Shown here one piece after another: positions 24,080 to 36,406 of a DNA stretch of 64,000 nt (positions within the stretch are counted from its first letter, which is position 1; each line of letters begins with the position of its first letter). The notes under the pieces were generated by a model. It saw only the letters and a list, made by a program, of their open reading frames with translations. It was not told the DNA's origin and made no database searches. Origin of the DNA: Takifugu bimaculatus (lineage: Eukaryota > Chordata > Actinopteri > Tetraodontiformes > Tetraodontidae); the NCBI GenBank assembly GCA_004026145.2, contig CP034976.1:3401296-3465295 (forward strand), given 5' to 3'. The position numbers and the translations under genes are program-made.

Positions 24080-27030
24080 TGAACCCAAAAAGAAATGTAT
24101 TGTTGCATTTTTCTTTCATGCGTGATGGAGATTACATGGAAGCTCTCCTCTGCTGCAGAAAAGAGCCTTAATTACGTGAGTTATTGAAGCTCTTTTTAAG
24201 CCGCAGCACAGCTGCTGTCGATCGGGTTTGACTACATGTTTCAAGACTGTGCATCAAACCTCAGTGTGTCCATTTTAGCATCTGAGCACTGAAGAAGTGA
24301 GGTCACAAGGTCCAGTGTTGCTTGGTTATCTGCCTGATTATCAATGAGTGAGAGCTTGTATTACAGTACCTACCATGTTATTGGGAAACACTTGATGATG
24401 TGACTAGTCACAAACCTCTAATTAATATTTATAACATGCTAATTAAATGTGCCTTTATGTTGACACTGGAGATAAATGTGGCTTTTTGGGGCCACACACA
24501 TTACTAGCGTGGGGAGGTTTATATGCTGCTCTGTGTGATTATGTATTAATATAAATATTAAATATTTGACAAGCCATTTGGGAATCCTACAAAAGTGCAA
24601 AATCAATCGCCCAAAGGCTGGCGTTGGTGGATTTGCTGGCATAATCGCTGCCTCTGTGATGCAAACCTGAATAAAGAGATGATGAAGAAGCGGAATGTGG
24701 CCGCCTGAACACGACCAGGAATCCACTGTGTCGTTGCATTCACCTCAGCCACTTCATAAGTAACAACATTTAATGCTTCGGCTCACGAGTAGAGCAGCAG
24801 AAATGACTTCATGGTTGCACCACCAGTCTCCTGCTGAGTTCCAGACTTTCCTGCAGCTGCTTTTTTCTGCACTCAGTGGGGATTTTGTTTTTAGTTTTTT
24901 TGTATTGCAAATGTGTGTTGATGAAGCTCTTTTGATCCTATGAACTTTTATCCTCACGTTGAGGCTGATTCTGTCAAACGCCACTCGGGCTGTAGTCTAA
25001 AGTATTTTACAGTGGAGTTTTTAGATAAATCTGTAGGATTCGGTAACTGGATGGGGGAAAGAAACGGCACACACAGTATTCATCTGGCCAGGAGAGGGCT
25101 CTGGATGTCAGGAAACAAACACATCCTGCACAGACAGGCTGCAGAACACTGGTTAGCTATCAAGTTATTTTCCCTCTTCTTCCCCGGCCATTCTCCCCTT
25201 CTTCCTTCACCCATCCTCCTCTTCATCCTGCACACCAAGACACTGAACATTAAGACCCTGGTCTAGTCTCTGCTGTTGAATATTTCAATATAGTTCTGCT
25301 TATCTGGCAGCCCCTCTGACCTGCCTGGATGAGCGAGGGAGAGGCTGAGATTCGCATGGCGAGCTGTGGAATGGATACTATACACAGTCATATATAAGTG
25401 AAGAAGTTGCCTCGAGGTGAGCATGCACATGAATACCCAATCTCACTCCACTCCTCTTTTTCTGGAGAGGCAACAAATTCTATGGATCCTGAGCTACTGC
25501 AGGAACCTGGAAAATGAAGGTAGTTTTTTTTTAATGCAACATTTAGCACAGCAGTCCCTGGAACCAAGGACTCTCTCCTTGAATTTGCTGTCAGAATTTA
25601 TTCCAGCCCTAGTTAACGAAGCCGAGCAGGCTAAATTGAAGCTGGAGGTCATCAGATTGATAGAATTAATAAAACTCGGGGCAAAACACCAGTGCTACAT
25701 ATAAACACACTTGTCATATAGTAATGAGGCTTATCTATTTATGATGATTCAATCACTGGCGAATATCCACCAACATCGAAGTCAACCGTAAACCTAACCA
25801 TTTTATTTTGAGACAGCTTTTTACAGTTCACTAAATAAATGCTATCAAACAGGTTTGCTTGCTTGTCAATACAGCATCTCTCACTTAAAAGGTGATTTTA
25901 TTTGCAGTTTGTGTATCTTGAGCAGACCTCCAGCACCGTCCTTGACTGACATGTTTCCCGAATGAGAAATGAGACTGGGGAATATAAAGCATAAATAAAG
26001 AAATAGATCATAACTGCACACACATGCACGTGTGTGTGTGCGTGATCCACAAACTTGTAGCGTTATTTGTGTGTTGTTGCGAATCAAAAGTGCACTCTTG
26101 CTGTACAGGAAACTAACAATCCAGGGTCTTGGGTGATGGACCGCCACGAGGAGAAAAGAAAGTTTGGGAGGACCTCACATGGAGAGCTCTTGCTGGACAT
26201 TAGGAGGATAAAGATTTGAGTCTTCTCAAAAGAGATAACTTAAAGACTCTCTGGATAGCAACATGTTGGCAGGAGGGGAGGGTGAGGGACACCATGGTGC
26301 CTCTAATTGGTTTCTCTTTCTGGAACATCCATCGCTCTCCTTTTCTCCGAGAGCCGCTGTGCTCAGAGAGCCACAACTGAGAGCGCAGCAAAGCCTATTG
26401 GATTTAAAGAGAATCTGTATCTTAAAAGGGTGCTGGGCTGCAGGAGGGTGGGCCATCACAATCAATAATTCATAAGGTCTTTCCTTATTACGGTTCCTCC
26501 TGACTGGGCTGGGGCTTCTAATGCCCAGCTCTGTGTTGGATGAGAAGTTTCTTGGAACGTAAAGTCACAAAGGAACCGTTCGTTGTGCCCCGTTGCTAGT
26601 TGCCATTCTCCGACCGGTCTCAAACATTCACACAGTCTACACTGCTTTTTGTTCCCAATTTCCCAAACTCTTCAAATATAAATGTAGGCCTCTTAGCATA
26701 ATAATGACAATGTAGCACACTTGATATGTAAGGAGGGCTTTGCGTGGTTGTTTGCAGGGTAAAACAATCATTGGGAATCGCTGCGCTTCTGTCCAGAGAA
26801 AGGGTCTCTGCTCTTGGATTTAAAAGGGTTTCTTTTCTTTGGCACACAAAGCACTTGACAAAATGACAAGCACATAAGAGTGGACTTCTGAGTTTAAACA
26901 CTCCACGTCTGATAAACGCTGTTTCTTTGCTAACAAGCATCATTTTCACATTTCAAAATAATTACATATTTGTGAAGTTGTGGTTTCATTTGGTACAATG
27001 GCCTTTTCAGATGCACACCTTCGACATTAC
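24080..27030. other. Intergenic sequence
   Basis: There is no recognisable gene or clear repeat. A short GT/CA patch lies near 26017-26045. The frames at 24940-25266 (108 codons) and 26620-26949 (109 codons, minus) show no domain signature. Confidence 0.6.
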
Positions 27031-27037
27031 TGTAGGA

Positions 27038-27120
27038 TTGTGTCTTAACCCTCAAATAGTCCTCTGAAGCTGTGAGGACCAGGCAAATGGTCTTCTCTCC
27101 TGAAAAAATGACCTCACTTT
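27038..27120 (-). repeat. Fish dispersed repeat fragment, copy A (minus orientation)
   Basis: The stretch gtcttaaccctcaaatagtcctctgaagctgtgaggaccaggcaaatg... cctcacttt is the reverse complement, with scattered changes, of the start of the element at 44155-44352 in this window (gaggacattttggctggtcctcacaacttcaaaggcctgtttgagggttaagac). Both belong to a repeat family common in fish genomes. Confidence 0.7.
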
Positions 27121-29050
27121 GCGAGTGGAATATGGATTTTGGTACTCAAACACACGTGCATAAATACAGAGAAAACTCTGACATCATTTCGACAACTGTG
27201 AGATGTTTCCATTCATTAAAGAACCTTAGTGTGTAAATGTTGGTAGTGTTGCCATTCATGACAACTACTTACATAGGAATTGGGATTTTAGAAGAAAAAC
27301 AAAACCAAGAAAAACATTGAACCTGGGGAGAAACAAAACCACGATATAATTGCTTTCGATGGTCGCAATTATTTTGTGGCTAAATCACTTTAGGGTACTT
27401 CCCAGATGGGGAAAATATTCCCTTTAGTGCTCTTTGGCAACGTAAGAATTGCAAGAAAGCCTTTGGGCTGATAACACGTAAACAAGTGGCCTCCTTATGC
27501 TCTTCCAGTGGATAAAAGCTGATGAAACCAACGCTCGAAATTTCAGTGTCACCTCTAGTTTGCCCTTCAAGTAGACGAATGTTAGAACCCCACTGAGCTG
27601 AGGAGGTTTTTTATTTGGTTTTTTTTATGAATATCATAAAATGAAAGATAGTTTAGTTCCCCTGAAACATCTCCATTCTGCCAAAGAGTTTGGACAATGA
27701 CCTGACAACGATTAAACAATCTGTCCCCATAAATCACTGACATAAATGCTGTCGACTCCACTCTTGTCAATTCATATTGTCAATTGTCCGATGAGGTTTG
27801 ACAGAAAAGCCGTTCCTCCAAACGGTGCTATGCCCAATCCAATTTTTTTCTCTTCACTTTCGATAAAAGAGGGATTTTTGTGTCCCTCCATGAATACCAT
27901 CGTTCAGATTGGTTGACAAATGCAGATTCGTGGGGACCCTGAGCCCAGGTCTCCTCCCTGGGCCTCTCTCATTAGACTGCAGCTGCAGCACATTAAGACT
28001 GGATGAATTACTCATCTGCCGTGTGTTGGGATTTGATCGTGACCACCGAGACGCTCCAAGTGCCCCTCTGTCACCAGCTCTTTCTGGGTCCATCCCCAAC
28101 TTGTTTAGCTGCACAAAATGAGCTACCTTGCAGAAAATTGGCCATCAATCTGGTCGCCTTTGTATTTTCAGCCGCATTTCCATGTCCCTTTTTACCAAGA
28201 TCAATTTGCAGTGATTAATATGGATCCTAATATGCTGCAACACGCTGGGGATGCTGCTGTAATGACATTCACAGTCGCAGTAAATTGCACATGTTCATTT
28301 AATGTCGCTACAGTGACTGCTGTGCAGGTAAAAGCCATGATGTGAAACAACAGCCATTACATTCATTCTGCTAAATGAAAAGCACCTCATTAGTGTGGAG
28401 GGTTTTATTCACCATAGATCACAGTTTGTAAGCTTGGCATGGTAGTCGACCGAGGTTCACCCGATCAGTGGCATTTCCCTCTGCTGTATGCTATATTAAA
28501 GTCTTTGTATTTAAAGTGCAACCCTAATAATACCTCTCATACAGGTCCTTTGCTGAAAGGTGAAGCCCTTTGAACACCTTTCAAGAGCAAATACTTTCTG
28601 GTCCTTTAGCTTTGGCTTCTTCTGCAGCAAAAACCATGGAAAATTCAGCAACCAACAACAACATTTGGCTAAAGGGGTTCCCCTGATGAAGGGTCGTGGT
28701 CAGCTTCAGCCTCTCCGACTCTCATGAACCAGCATGGCGTTAAGGTTTGATAAGGAAGGTGGACCTTCACACCGTGCGTGACACCTGGGCTGCATCTGAT
28801 CAAGGTGTCATCATTTGGGTGCAACATAAACTACAACAAATGTATTAATAATTCTGAAAACCTCTGTGCTTTAATTCAGCTGTTCAGTTCAAACAGTTAA
28901 ATCAAAAATGATTAATAACTGAATGAAGAAAGATTATTTAATACTTCATGGATATACTTCATGTATTAGTGATTTTATAATACATTGCACCAACAATCAT
29001 CTGAAGTCTGCACATGTGGAGGCAGAAGTTAAAAAATGCTGATCTTCTCA

Positions 29051-29064
29051 CCACTAGGTGGTGC
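29051..29064 (+). promoter_or_regulatory. CTCF-like motif
   Basis: CCACTAGGTGGTGC matches the core CCASYAGRKGGCRS at 13 of 14 positions (T for C at position 12). It is the best-formed CTCF core seen in the window along with 1089-1102. Confidence 0.4.
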
Positions 29065-29753
29065 CAGAATTTACACACCAAACATTTAAGCTTTTAGATA
29101 TGTAATTATTTAACCAAGTAATGTAAATGCCATTTAAATATTTGTATAAATGTCTTCATTTAAAGTCCAGGCATCACAGCCTGAGTGTGTAACTGTCAAA
29201 TGTAGAGACCAACCGGTGGAAAACTTTTGGTGCCTTTGCGATTCTACCTGGAATTACAATGTAATTAATTCTCTTTTTCGCCTTCCTTAAAGATCTGCAT
29301 GAAAGGAGAGTATAAGCGTCGAGGCTGATGATGATCAGACAGAATTTCCCCGACTCGCGTCGTTTACTCTGCCTGGCTATAACTAGAACCCTTCCCACTA
29401 GAAAAAGAAAGAGGCTTTGATAAGGCTTTGATGTCCCCGACAGCACTGATTCAGTCATGAAGTGGCTAACCTGTTTGAATTCAACCGACGTTGCTCGTTC
29501 CTCCTCTAAATGCCACATTCTGATTGGAAAATATTGTTGGATCATTATTAATACAACACAGACAAATCGGAATTGAGGAGAAACACGCTTTCCTCAATGA
29601 TGAATGCTGAAGGCGTCGGGTTCTAAAACGGCACGTTTGTAAAATGCAACAAAAACAGCCGTGCTCTTTAAAAAATACTCTTTGTACTTTAGCTTTGTGC
29701 TTCCAGCTTTCTTTCTGTCCTCTGACAACTATAACTTTATCAAAAAATGTAGC

Positions 29754-29789
29754 GGTGGTGGTGGTGGTGGTGGGGGGGGGGGGGGGGGG
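29754..29789. repeat. (GGT)6 followed by an 18-G run
   Basis: Six GGT units lead into 18 consecutive G residues. The + strand is strongly G-quadruplex-prone. Exact run length in an assembly is often unreliable. Confidence 0.95.
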
Positions 29790-31421
29790 TTACATGAAAG
29801 GCATCTTTGTGTTTTAGCAAGATATTCCAAAATAATCTCTGGCAAGACAGGAGCCATTAGACTTTGTTTGCCATGGAAATTAATCAGCCTTTGTTTATTG
29901 AAAGAACTTCTTAATGTCTTATTCTCTTTGAAATAATGAACTGAAACAAGATGAAAACAAGTTAATTTCTAATCCGCTCTCCGATTCGCATTGCCCTATT
30001 ACCCCCGAGTATCAGCAAGTTTTTTTTTGTTCTTGTAATTCCAGAAAACAACAGAACTGACACTTTCAATTCTTTATTTAATAAATGGCTCAAGGTGTGC
30101 AAGCTTGCCTTAGTTTGGTGAACCCGCCGCGCGTTTACGTTAAGGTTTCGTCTCGTCTTCTCAACTGTGGCTTCAGGTACCTCAGGGACGGAAGAGACAA
30201 AGGTAGAAGACGTGAAGGTACTTAGGTCTGGTGGTGAGGTTACAGAGGGAGATGAGACAGACAGAGAGAGAGAGAGACTGGGAGAATCCAACAGGCACAT
30301 ACGGGGAGGGTCGTAACATGTAAACTACATCATGTATAATTTAGATTGCAACGTTCATATTGTTCCTACTAAAAAGGTCATTGAGATAAAGTGACAGTTC
30401 TGAATTTATTTTATTTTATACCTGTGTTTGTGTCTAAAGCTCCTTAACACAGACAGACAGAACATTATAGATGCTGCATAGAGATGATGGTATTAGTGTA
30501 GCAGTGAGCTGTAAACTGAGCATTTTATGTCAGGACCTTCATTTCCTGCAAACAAGCCATAAATAGAATTTCTGTCTTGCGTGACCTGCAGGTGTTTAAA
30601 CGCAGAACTAAAAACTACTGTGTTTCAATGTTAAAGAAAAATGTCACCACCAATTAAATGACAAACAATTAATCCCTGATGAAAGGTTAAAAATCACAGT
30701 TATTATATGGCTTTCATTAACCTGCTGTCTGGGGTTTCTGAGTGGAAGCGAAGCGGCGTGTCAGTGCTAAAAAGGTGTTCCGCTCCAACACACGTCGACT
30801 GCTCACTCACTTGTGTTGTCAGGCTGAGACGTGTTTTGTTTTGTGTTTCATGTCGCTGTCTTTGCTCTCCGCTTTGCTTCATCTCTACTCTGTCACCTGG
30901 TTGTTGGAGGGTTTTAGCTGATATAAATAGCTGCTGCTCCTGCAGATGTGTGGATTGTTAGTCCAGTGTTGCTGTCAGAGCCTGTTTACACCACGTGCAG
31001 CTCCTTCCTGAGGTCTGCGGTCCTCATACTGTCACATGTGATTGAATGTCTGCTGCTCGATGGCCCGTTCTGCCAACGCGGTGCGGAGGGAGGAAGTGGT
31101 TCTGAAGCCCACCAGCAGTTGCTGTCATCTCCGGGCCTGGCTCGGGGCTCAGTAAAAGCGAAGGTAGAGATTGATGGATGACAGGAACAGAATGTTGTAG
31201 AGGAGATGGGGGTTGCTGACAGAATATGGTTCGGATTGAAAAGGTCCTGAGAGGGCCGGTTTGACTTCAACCACACATGACTAACTGCCCTGTAGGCAGG
31301 TAGAGAAAAGGCCCTGTCATAATCTATCACTGCATCTGAGCTCTGGAGGCAACACTGCATCTATACAACAAATACATCTGTGCATTTTGTGTGGAGCGGA
31401 TACTGTGAAGTAAGAGACAGG

Positions 31422-31450
31422 CGTGTGATGCGTGTGATGTGTGTGATGTG
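31422..31450. repeat. 9-bp tandem repeat (GTGTGATGY)n
   Basis: About three units of gtgtgatgc/gtgtgatgt. On the minus strand this reads as a His/Thr repeat, which is incidental. Confidence 0.8.
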
Positions 31451-31797
31451 TCATTAACGTGTGCCTCAGACCCCCAAAAGAATTCAATAAAGGAAAAAAA
31501 TAGGGCCTAAACTGGATGCTTTTTTTTCCCGTTTTAAGGTACAAATGGGTTATAAATGCAGAGGATTTTGATTTTACGAATCTATTTCAAACAGGCGCCA
31601 CTGACATAGTTTGAGCTCCATCAACAGTCGCTCATCTGAGCTCACTGCAACGCAACCAGGCTGAAGGAATTTAAGCACTCATCTCGCTGCGAGGTGCCTG
31701 CGTAATCCTTGTTCAGCGACGGCATTAGTCACATCTTAATCTGTGCTGTGCGAATGAGGAAGACGTTCTTTATGTTTTCTCCATTCACCTTCAATAT

Positions 31798-31813
31798 GGT
31801 GGTGGTGGTGGTG
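31798..31813. repeat. (GGT)5 microsatellite plus G run
   Basis: Short GGT tract that continues into a run of seven G. Confidence 0.8.
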
Positions 31814-34714
31814 GGGGGGTTCTAGTGGAGTGGAAACATTCTTGAGTTTTCAAACACAGCAGCACATCTGGGTGCTTCAGCATTCCCTGGAGGAAGACTA
31901 CGGAACACACTGCTATCACCATCGCAGGTGGATGATTGTGTCAGTCTGGGGGCGGAGGGGGCTGGACTCATGAGACACTGGCAGTGTTTCAGCGAGTCAG
32001 CCGTCCGCCTGAGGGGACGCCTCAGGTGGAGCGCTTCATGAATGGAGGAGCTTCAGACAGCGATGCTCACCGATAACCAACATCTGATTTCTCCTTAACG
32101 GTGGGACTGAAGGGCACGCTCGGAGCGCCAGATCTGCCGAGCAGGAAGCTGGCTCCAGGATGGAATCCTCACCAGGATGTGGGCTGCACAGCTCATCAAG
32201 AAAAACATGATGCTTGCGCCTAAGAAATAGTCCACCGCCTAAAAGCACAATCTGAAACCAGTTGAATTCAACCAGAATGTCAGCTGCACTAGGTGTGTGT
32301 GGAGCTACCTAATCAGAACAGCAGAGCAGGAGATTAATCTATTTACAGCCTTGCTAAACAACTCTCAGGTTGTGGAGGGGAAAAAGCAGGAGAACATAAC
32401 AATGTGATTTGGTGCAGGCCTGAGCAATTACCTCGCAACAGGAACACGCCGCTTTAGCAGCAAATAAGCATTTGTTGATTTCTATTTTTTCTTTCTAAAC
32501 GCTCACTTACTTTTTTTTGTCTGTTGCAGTTGAAAATTAGATTTCGTGTGGGAATCCTGTAATAGAAATCTGCCACACGGCTATCAAGTGTGTTATCAGT
32601 GCAGCTTTCCAGCCGCAGGGGAGCCGAGTATTAAAAGTGAGCCGGAGATTCGCTCTAAGTTAGTCAGGAGAGGAGAAAACTACTGAAAGAGGGCAAACAA
32701 AACCAACAAAAACACTGGTCCAGCCATTATTCCTGAAGTGGCAAAATGGGGATGAACCTTTTTGAAACAGATTTGGGGACTAGTTAAAATCAGTGATCAA
32801 ATATGCCGTTCTGTATTTCTTTATCCACATTAGTATGTTTCAGCGATCCATGAAGTGGTCATTCAAGTGTCATTCCATGAATAGGAGCCTGATCACGCAG
32901 AGGCTGTTGTCATGGCAACTGCCAGGGGAACAGACGTAAGGGCACGGATGATTGCCTGGACTGAAGAGTGCTTGATGGGAAGGTAGGGTCCACTCTAAAA
33001 TCATGGCTCAGCAGCTCAGGGTCCGTGTGACAAACAGAAGCATTTGGGATGGGGGCAGCAGCAAATCCCAAATGTGGGAAAAGTCAGCGGACTGATTGTC
33101 CAATCAGATCTGCTTGTCTTCAGCTTGTTGGGTTACAGGTCGAGCTGGAGGGATGTGAGCGTGCAAATGCAGGTCTAGAACTGTGGCTCCTATTTCTGGA
33201 CCTTTTCTCTGCCCTGTTGTGACCGCAACTTTGACATTGTACCAGGTTTTTCTTTTTTCAGGAGGATGCAGCCTCGTGTAAGATTACGGCTGTAATAGTC
33301 CTCTACAGATGCCCCATTATTGATTCTCACATAGAGCAAATAGTCAGCTTAATGTACCAAACCAGTGGAGCAAAGCTGACATCATCCAGCCGCGGCCCCC
33401 TTTCCCAGCGTGGTACATTGAGATAAGTGTTCCTCTAAACAAGACGGCTTATTGCTAAGCCTGACGTCTGGCTGATGGATTAATTATAAAAATGCCTTTT
33501 TCATTTTCTATTGATTTGATAGTTGTGCGTACAAGCGGTCGTTACACGAGCAGACGGTAGCGTCAGCGTGCCAGAATATGCAGATCCAGTAGCTTTTATC
33601 TGCTTACCATGGATGCCACATTCGCTCTCGTGACCATGCTGACATATCCGGTGCTGTCTGGGTAAAAACAGATGCTCAAAGTTGAAAGCAGAAGGAAAGG
33701 ATCCGAGCGGAGGGAATAAACGAGCGTCGGCTGAAGTTGCTCTGAAATAAGAAGGGAGAAAAAGTTTTTTGGTGAGCTTTGCCAGAACAAGCTAGCCAGG
33801 TTCTGCTGTCAGAATCTTATGAGTTCTTAAGTTGATCACTGACACTCAATGATCAGGCCCGCGAGTGTTTCCATCCCTCATTGGTGGCTCAGTTTAGCTG
33901 TTAATCGTCGTAATTTAGCCAAAATATCTGATTTGGGGGAATCTGTTGATCAGATGCCCTGAAAATTTAGCGGATAAGTGGAAAAAATGATCTCCAGGCC
34001 ATCCTATTGTGTGACAAAATTGATGTATGGAAGGATTTAGAGAGCATTTAACAAATAGAGATACTGTATTACCACCTTATCATGTCCCGTAAGCGCAGAC
34101 CCTGATGAGGACCCCATCCTGAAGCAGTCATGCATATTGTGTGTTTCCCCTGTGGGCATTCATTACCAGCCCTGCTGTAATAATGTATTTAAACAGGCAC
34201 AATCCACTCCTGGGACAGCATGTTGGTGTCTCAAGAACAGGCTAAGTATGGATTTTTGACTTAAATACGGGACAGATCCACAGTAAAGAGCAGCTTGCTT
34301 TCATATCAGCAGCCGCTAGAGGACTGTTGGCTTGTTCCTCTCACTTATACTGTTTATTCCATTTATTATAATATATTTTATTTGGTAACTTGGCTATTTA
34401 ACGTACCGATGAACATGCAAACAAGTTGCTACCTTCAGCAGCAACGGTGCTGCAATCTGCCGAGATTTGTTTAAACTTCTGTCTATCCACCAAACTCTGC
34501 TTAGCTTTTTTTAAAGAAAAAACCCCTCCCATTTCCAGGCTGGAGTTCTTTGGGTTTAGTTTCAACAAAACTCTGCTCCTCAGCATCTGTCTTGTCCAAC
34601 AGCTGGTTTGAAACTGCAAATAAGTAAAAGATGAAATAAAACGCTGTGTATTTAGATCATCAAAGTGATTTAGTACAAAGTTCTATAACTTTATCGACTA
34701 ACTCTGGTGGAGGG

Positions 34715-34880
34715 ACACTCTTGCTTTATGTCTCCCCTGCCCTAATTTCCCCTGCGTCTCATTAACTAACCCCCACCTTCACCTCATTCTGACTCTCCCT
34801 GTTTCCCTCTTTGTATTTTGTCTTCTTTATTGACAGTGTTGCCTCATGTCTCTAGTGTTTTTTGGTCTCTGGGAGTTACT
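34715..34880. repeat. Possible eroded retroelement fragment
   Basis: The pyrimidine-rich wording 'ctcccctgccctaatttcccctgcgtctcattaactaacccccacc ... ctccctgtttccctctttgtattttgtc' resembles the tail or LTR-like part of abundant fish retroelements ('cccctgtgtctcattaggt...'). I cannot name the family or set the ends. Confidence 0.35.
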
Positions 34881-36293
34881 TTAAAAAAAAACAACAACAA
34901 TTATTTATTTGATCTGTAACATAACGTTTACCCCCTGTTTGACCTCTCCCAGCAGCTACACCATTCCTCTCAGAAATAATTGAAATAAACCCAAAAAGGT
35001 CACCTTTGCATGTGGTTCAATGTAAAATAAATGATAAAATCAGTTCACTCAGTTTTGGTTGTGTTTTGCTACCAGGCGATGTGAATTTCTCCAGTTATTG
35101 GTAACATATCTTGTTTTATATAGATGCAAAACACAGTTCCAAAAAAACTACTTAGATTATTCAAGTCTATAGTTCTTTATATGAATATATAAGAAGTATC
35201 ACATCTGCACTGTCTGAATGTGATTGTGGGTGAAAATCTGTGAGTGTCTAACAGGTGTTTAAATGTGTAAAACAGAAGGAAAAGGGCTGGAGGAAAGGCT
35301 GTATTTGCATGTGAGGGCAGCAGCAGATCTCCCGAGTCTTCATCGTGACCATCTGTGAGCGTAGTTTAATGAAAGCGCAAGTCCTGCCAGAGTTAAGCGC
35401 GAAGCTAATGCATCCTGATTGACCCGTGTCTCCGCAGGCGACCCCCAGAGGTGTCAGACTTCATCCTCTCCCACCCCGCCAGAGGGGATATCACCCAGTT
35501 TGATAGATGATGAATTCCTGAAGGATCGCCTCCAGTCGTTCAGCAGACAGAAAATAGCTCATAGCCCACATGACGAATGGTACCCTTCCTACACACTTTA
35601 TTTGACCCGGAGAAAGATGGACAGCTTGCTTTGTTGTGGTTTTCCCTCCATCGTTTTTACACATGTACATGTTAACAATTATCCCATCCACCCACCACAC
35701 GAGTGGATTTCCAGGGTTTGTATTTAATTCTGTTAACATGTGTGCAAATTGATTGTTTGGCTGCAGAACTGTTCATTAAAGGATGAGACATTTCCTGGCA
35801 AGCTGTACATTGATGAAGAGCGGATCATTAGTGGCCCTGTGGGTCCTTTTAATGTACTCTTCCAGCACTGAGCAATGCAGTCGTGACTCGAATGGAAGGA
35901 TCCGACCTGCAAATCAACCCCGTTGACCTGTAATTTAGCCTACCAGGATACAGGCGTCCGGATTTTTGGATTATAGGTTTTATTTTGCATTGTGGAGACT
36001 GATGATTGTAGTTTTAATAAAAGAGAAGTATGTATGAGAAGAGCAATAAATGATGTATGTGCACAGCCGAACGCTCGGGAATTCAGATGCAACGACATTG
36101 TCGTGCAAATTCAAATGTAAACCAGCACATTATGCAGTTGCGTCACAGATTTTCGTTATTGTATGTTAATTTTGCCCCTGTTTCGGTGCTCTACGTTGTA
36201 CTTATATGTCGTGACACAGGAGAAGCACTGAGGGCTCAACCGGTCCAACGGCAACAATTACCAGCCCTGTAAACAACCGGATCCTCCGCTATA

Positions 36294-36406
36294 CCTGTCT
36301 GCCTGTCTGCCTGCCTGTCTGTCTGTCTGCCTGCCTGCCTGCCTGTCTGCCTGCCTGTCTGTCTGTCTGCCTGCCTGCCTGTCTGCCTGCCTGTCTGCCT
36401 GCCTGT
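36294..36406. repeat. (CCTG/TCTG)n tetranucleotide tract
   Basis: 113 bp, about 28 tetranucleotides mixing CCTG/TGCC and TCTG/TGTC units. The motif is the same mix as the unstable CCTG/TCTG tract known from intron 1 of human CNBP. Here it is intergenic. Confidence 0.95.

Larger units (their letters stand above)
27120..34700. other. Intergenic sequence
   Basis: There is no recognisable gene. It contains a CTCF-like motif at 29051-29064, a GGT/poly-G tract at 29754-29789, a TATAAATAG box at about 30920-30928 with no supported transcript, a 9-bp tandem repeat at 31422-31450, and a GGT tract at 31798-31813. Remaining open frames are short and unsupported. Confidence 0.6.

Noticed and set aside
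35419..35727. 102-codon frame after an acceptor-like 'tctccgcag'
   Set aside because: No recognisable protein family, no matching donor in frame, and an opposite-strand frame of similar length covers the same bases.
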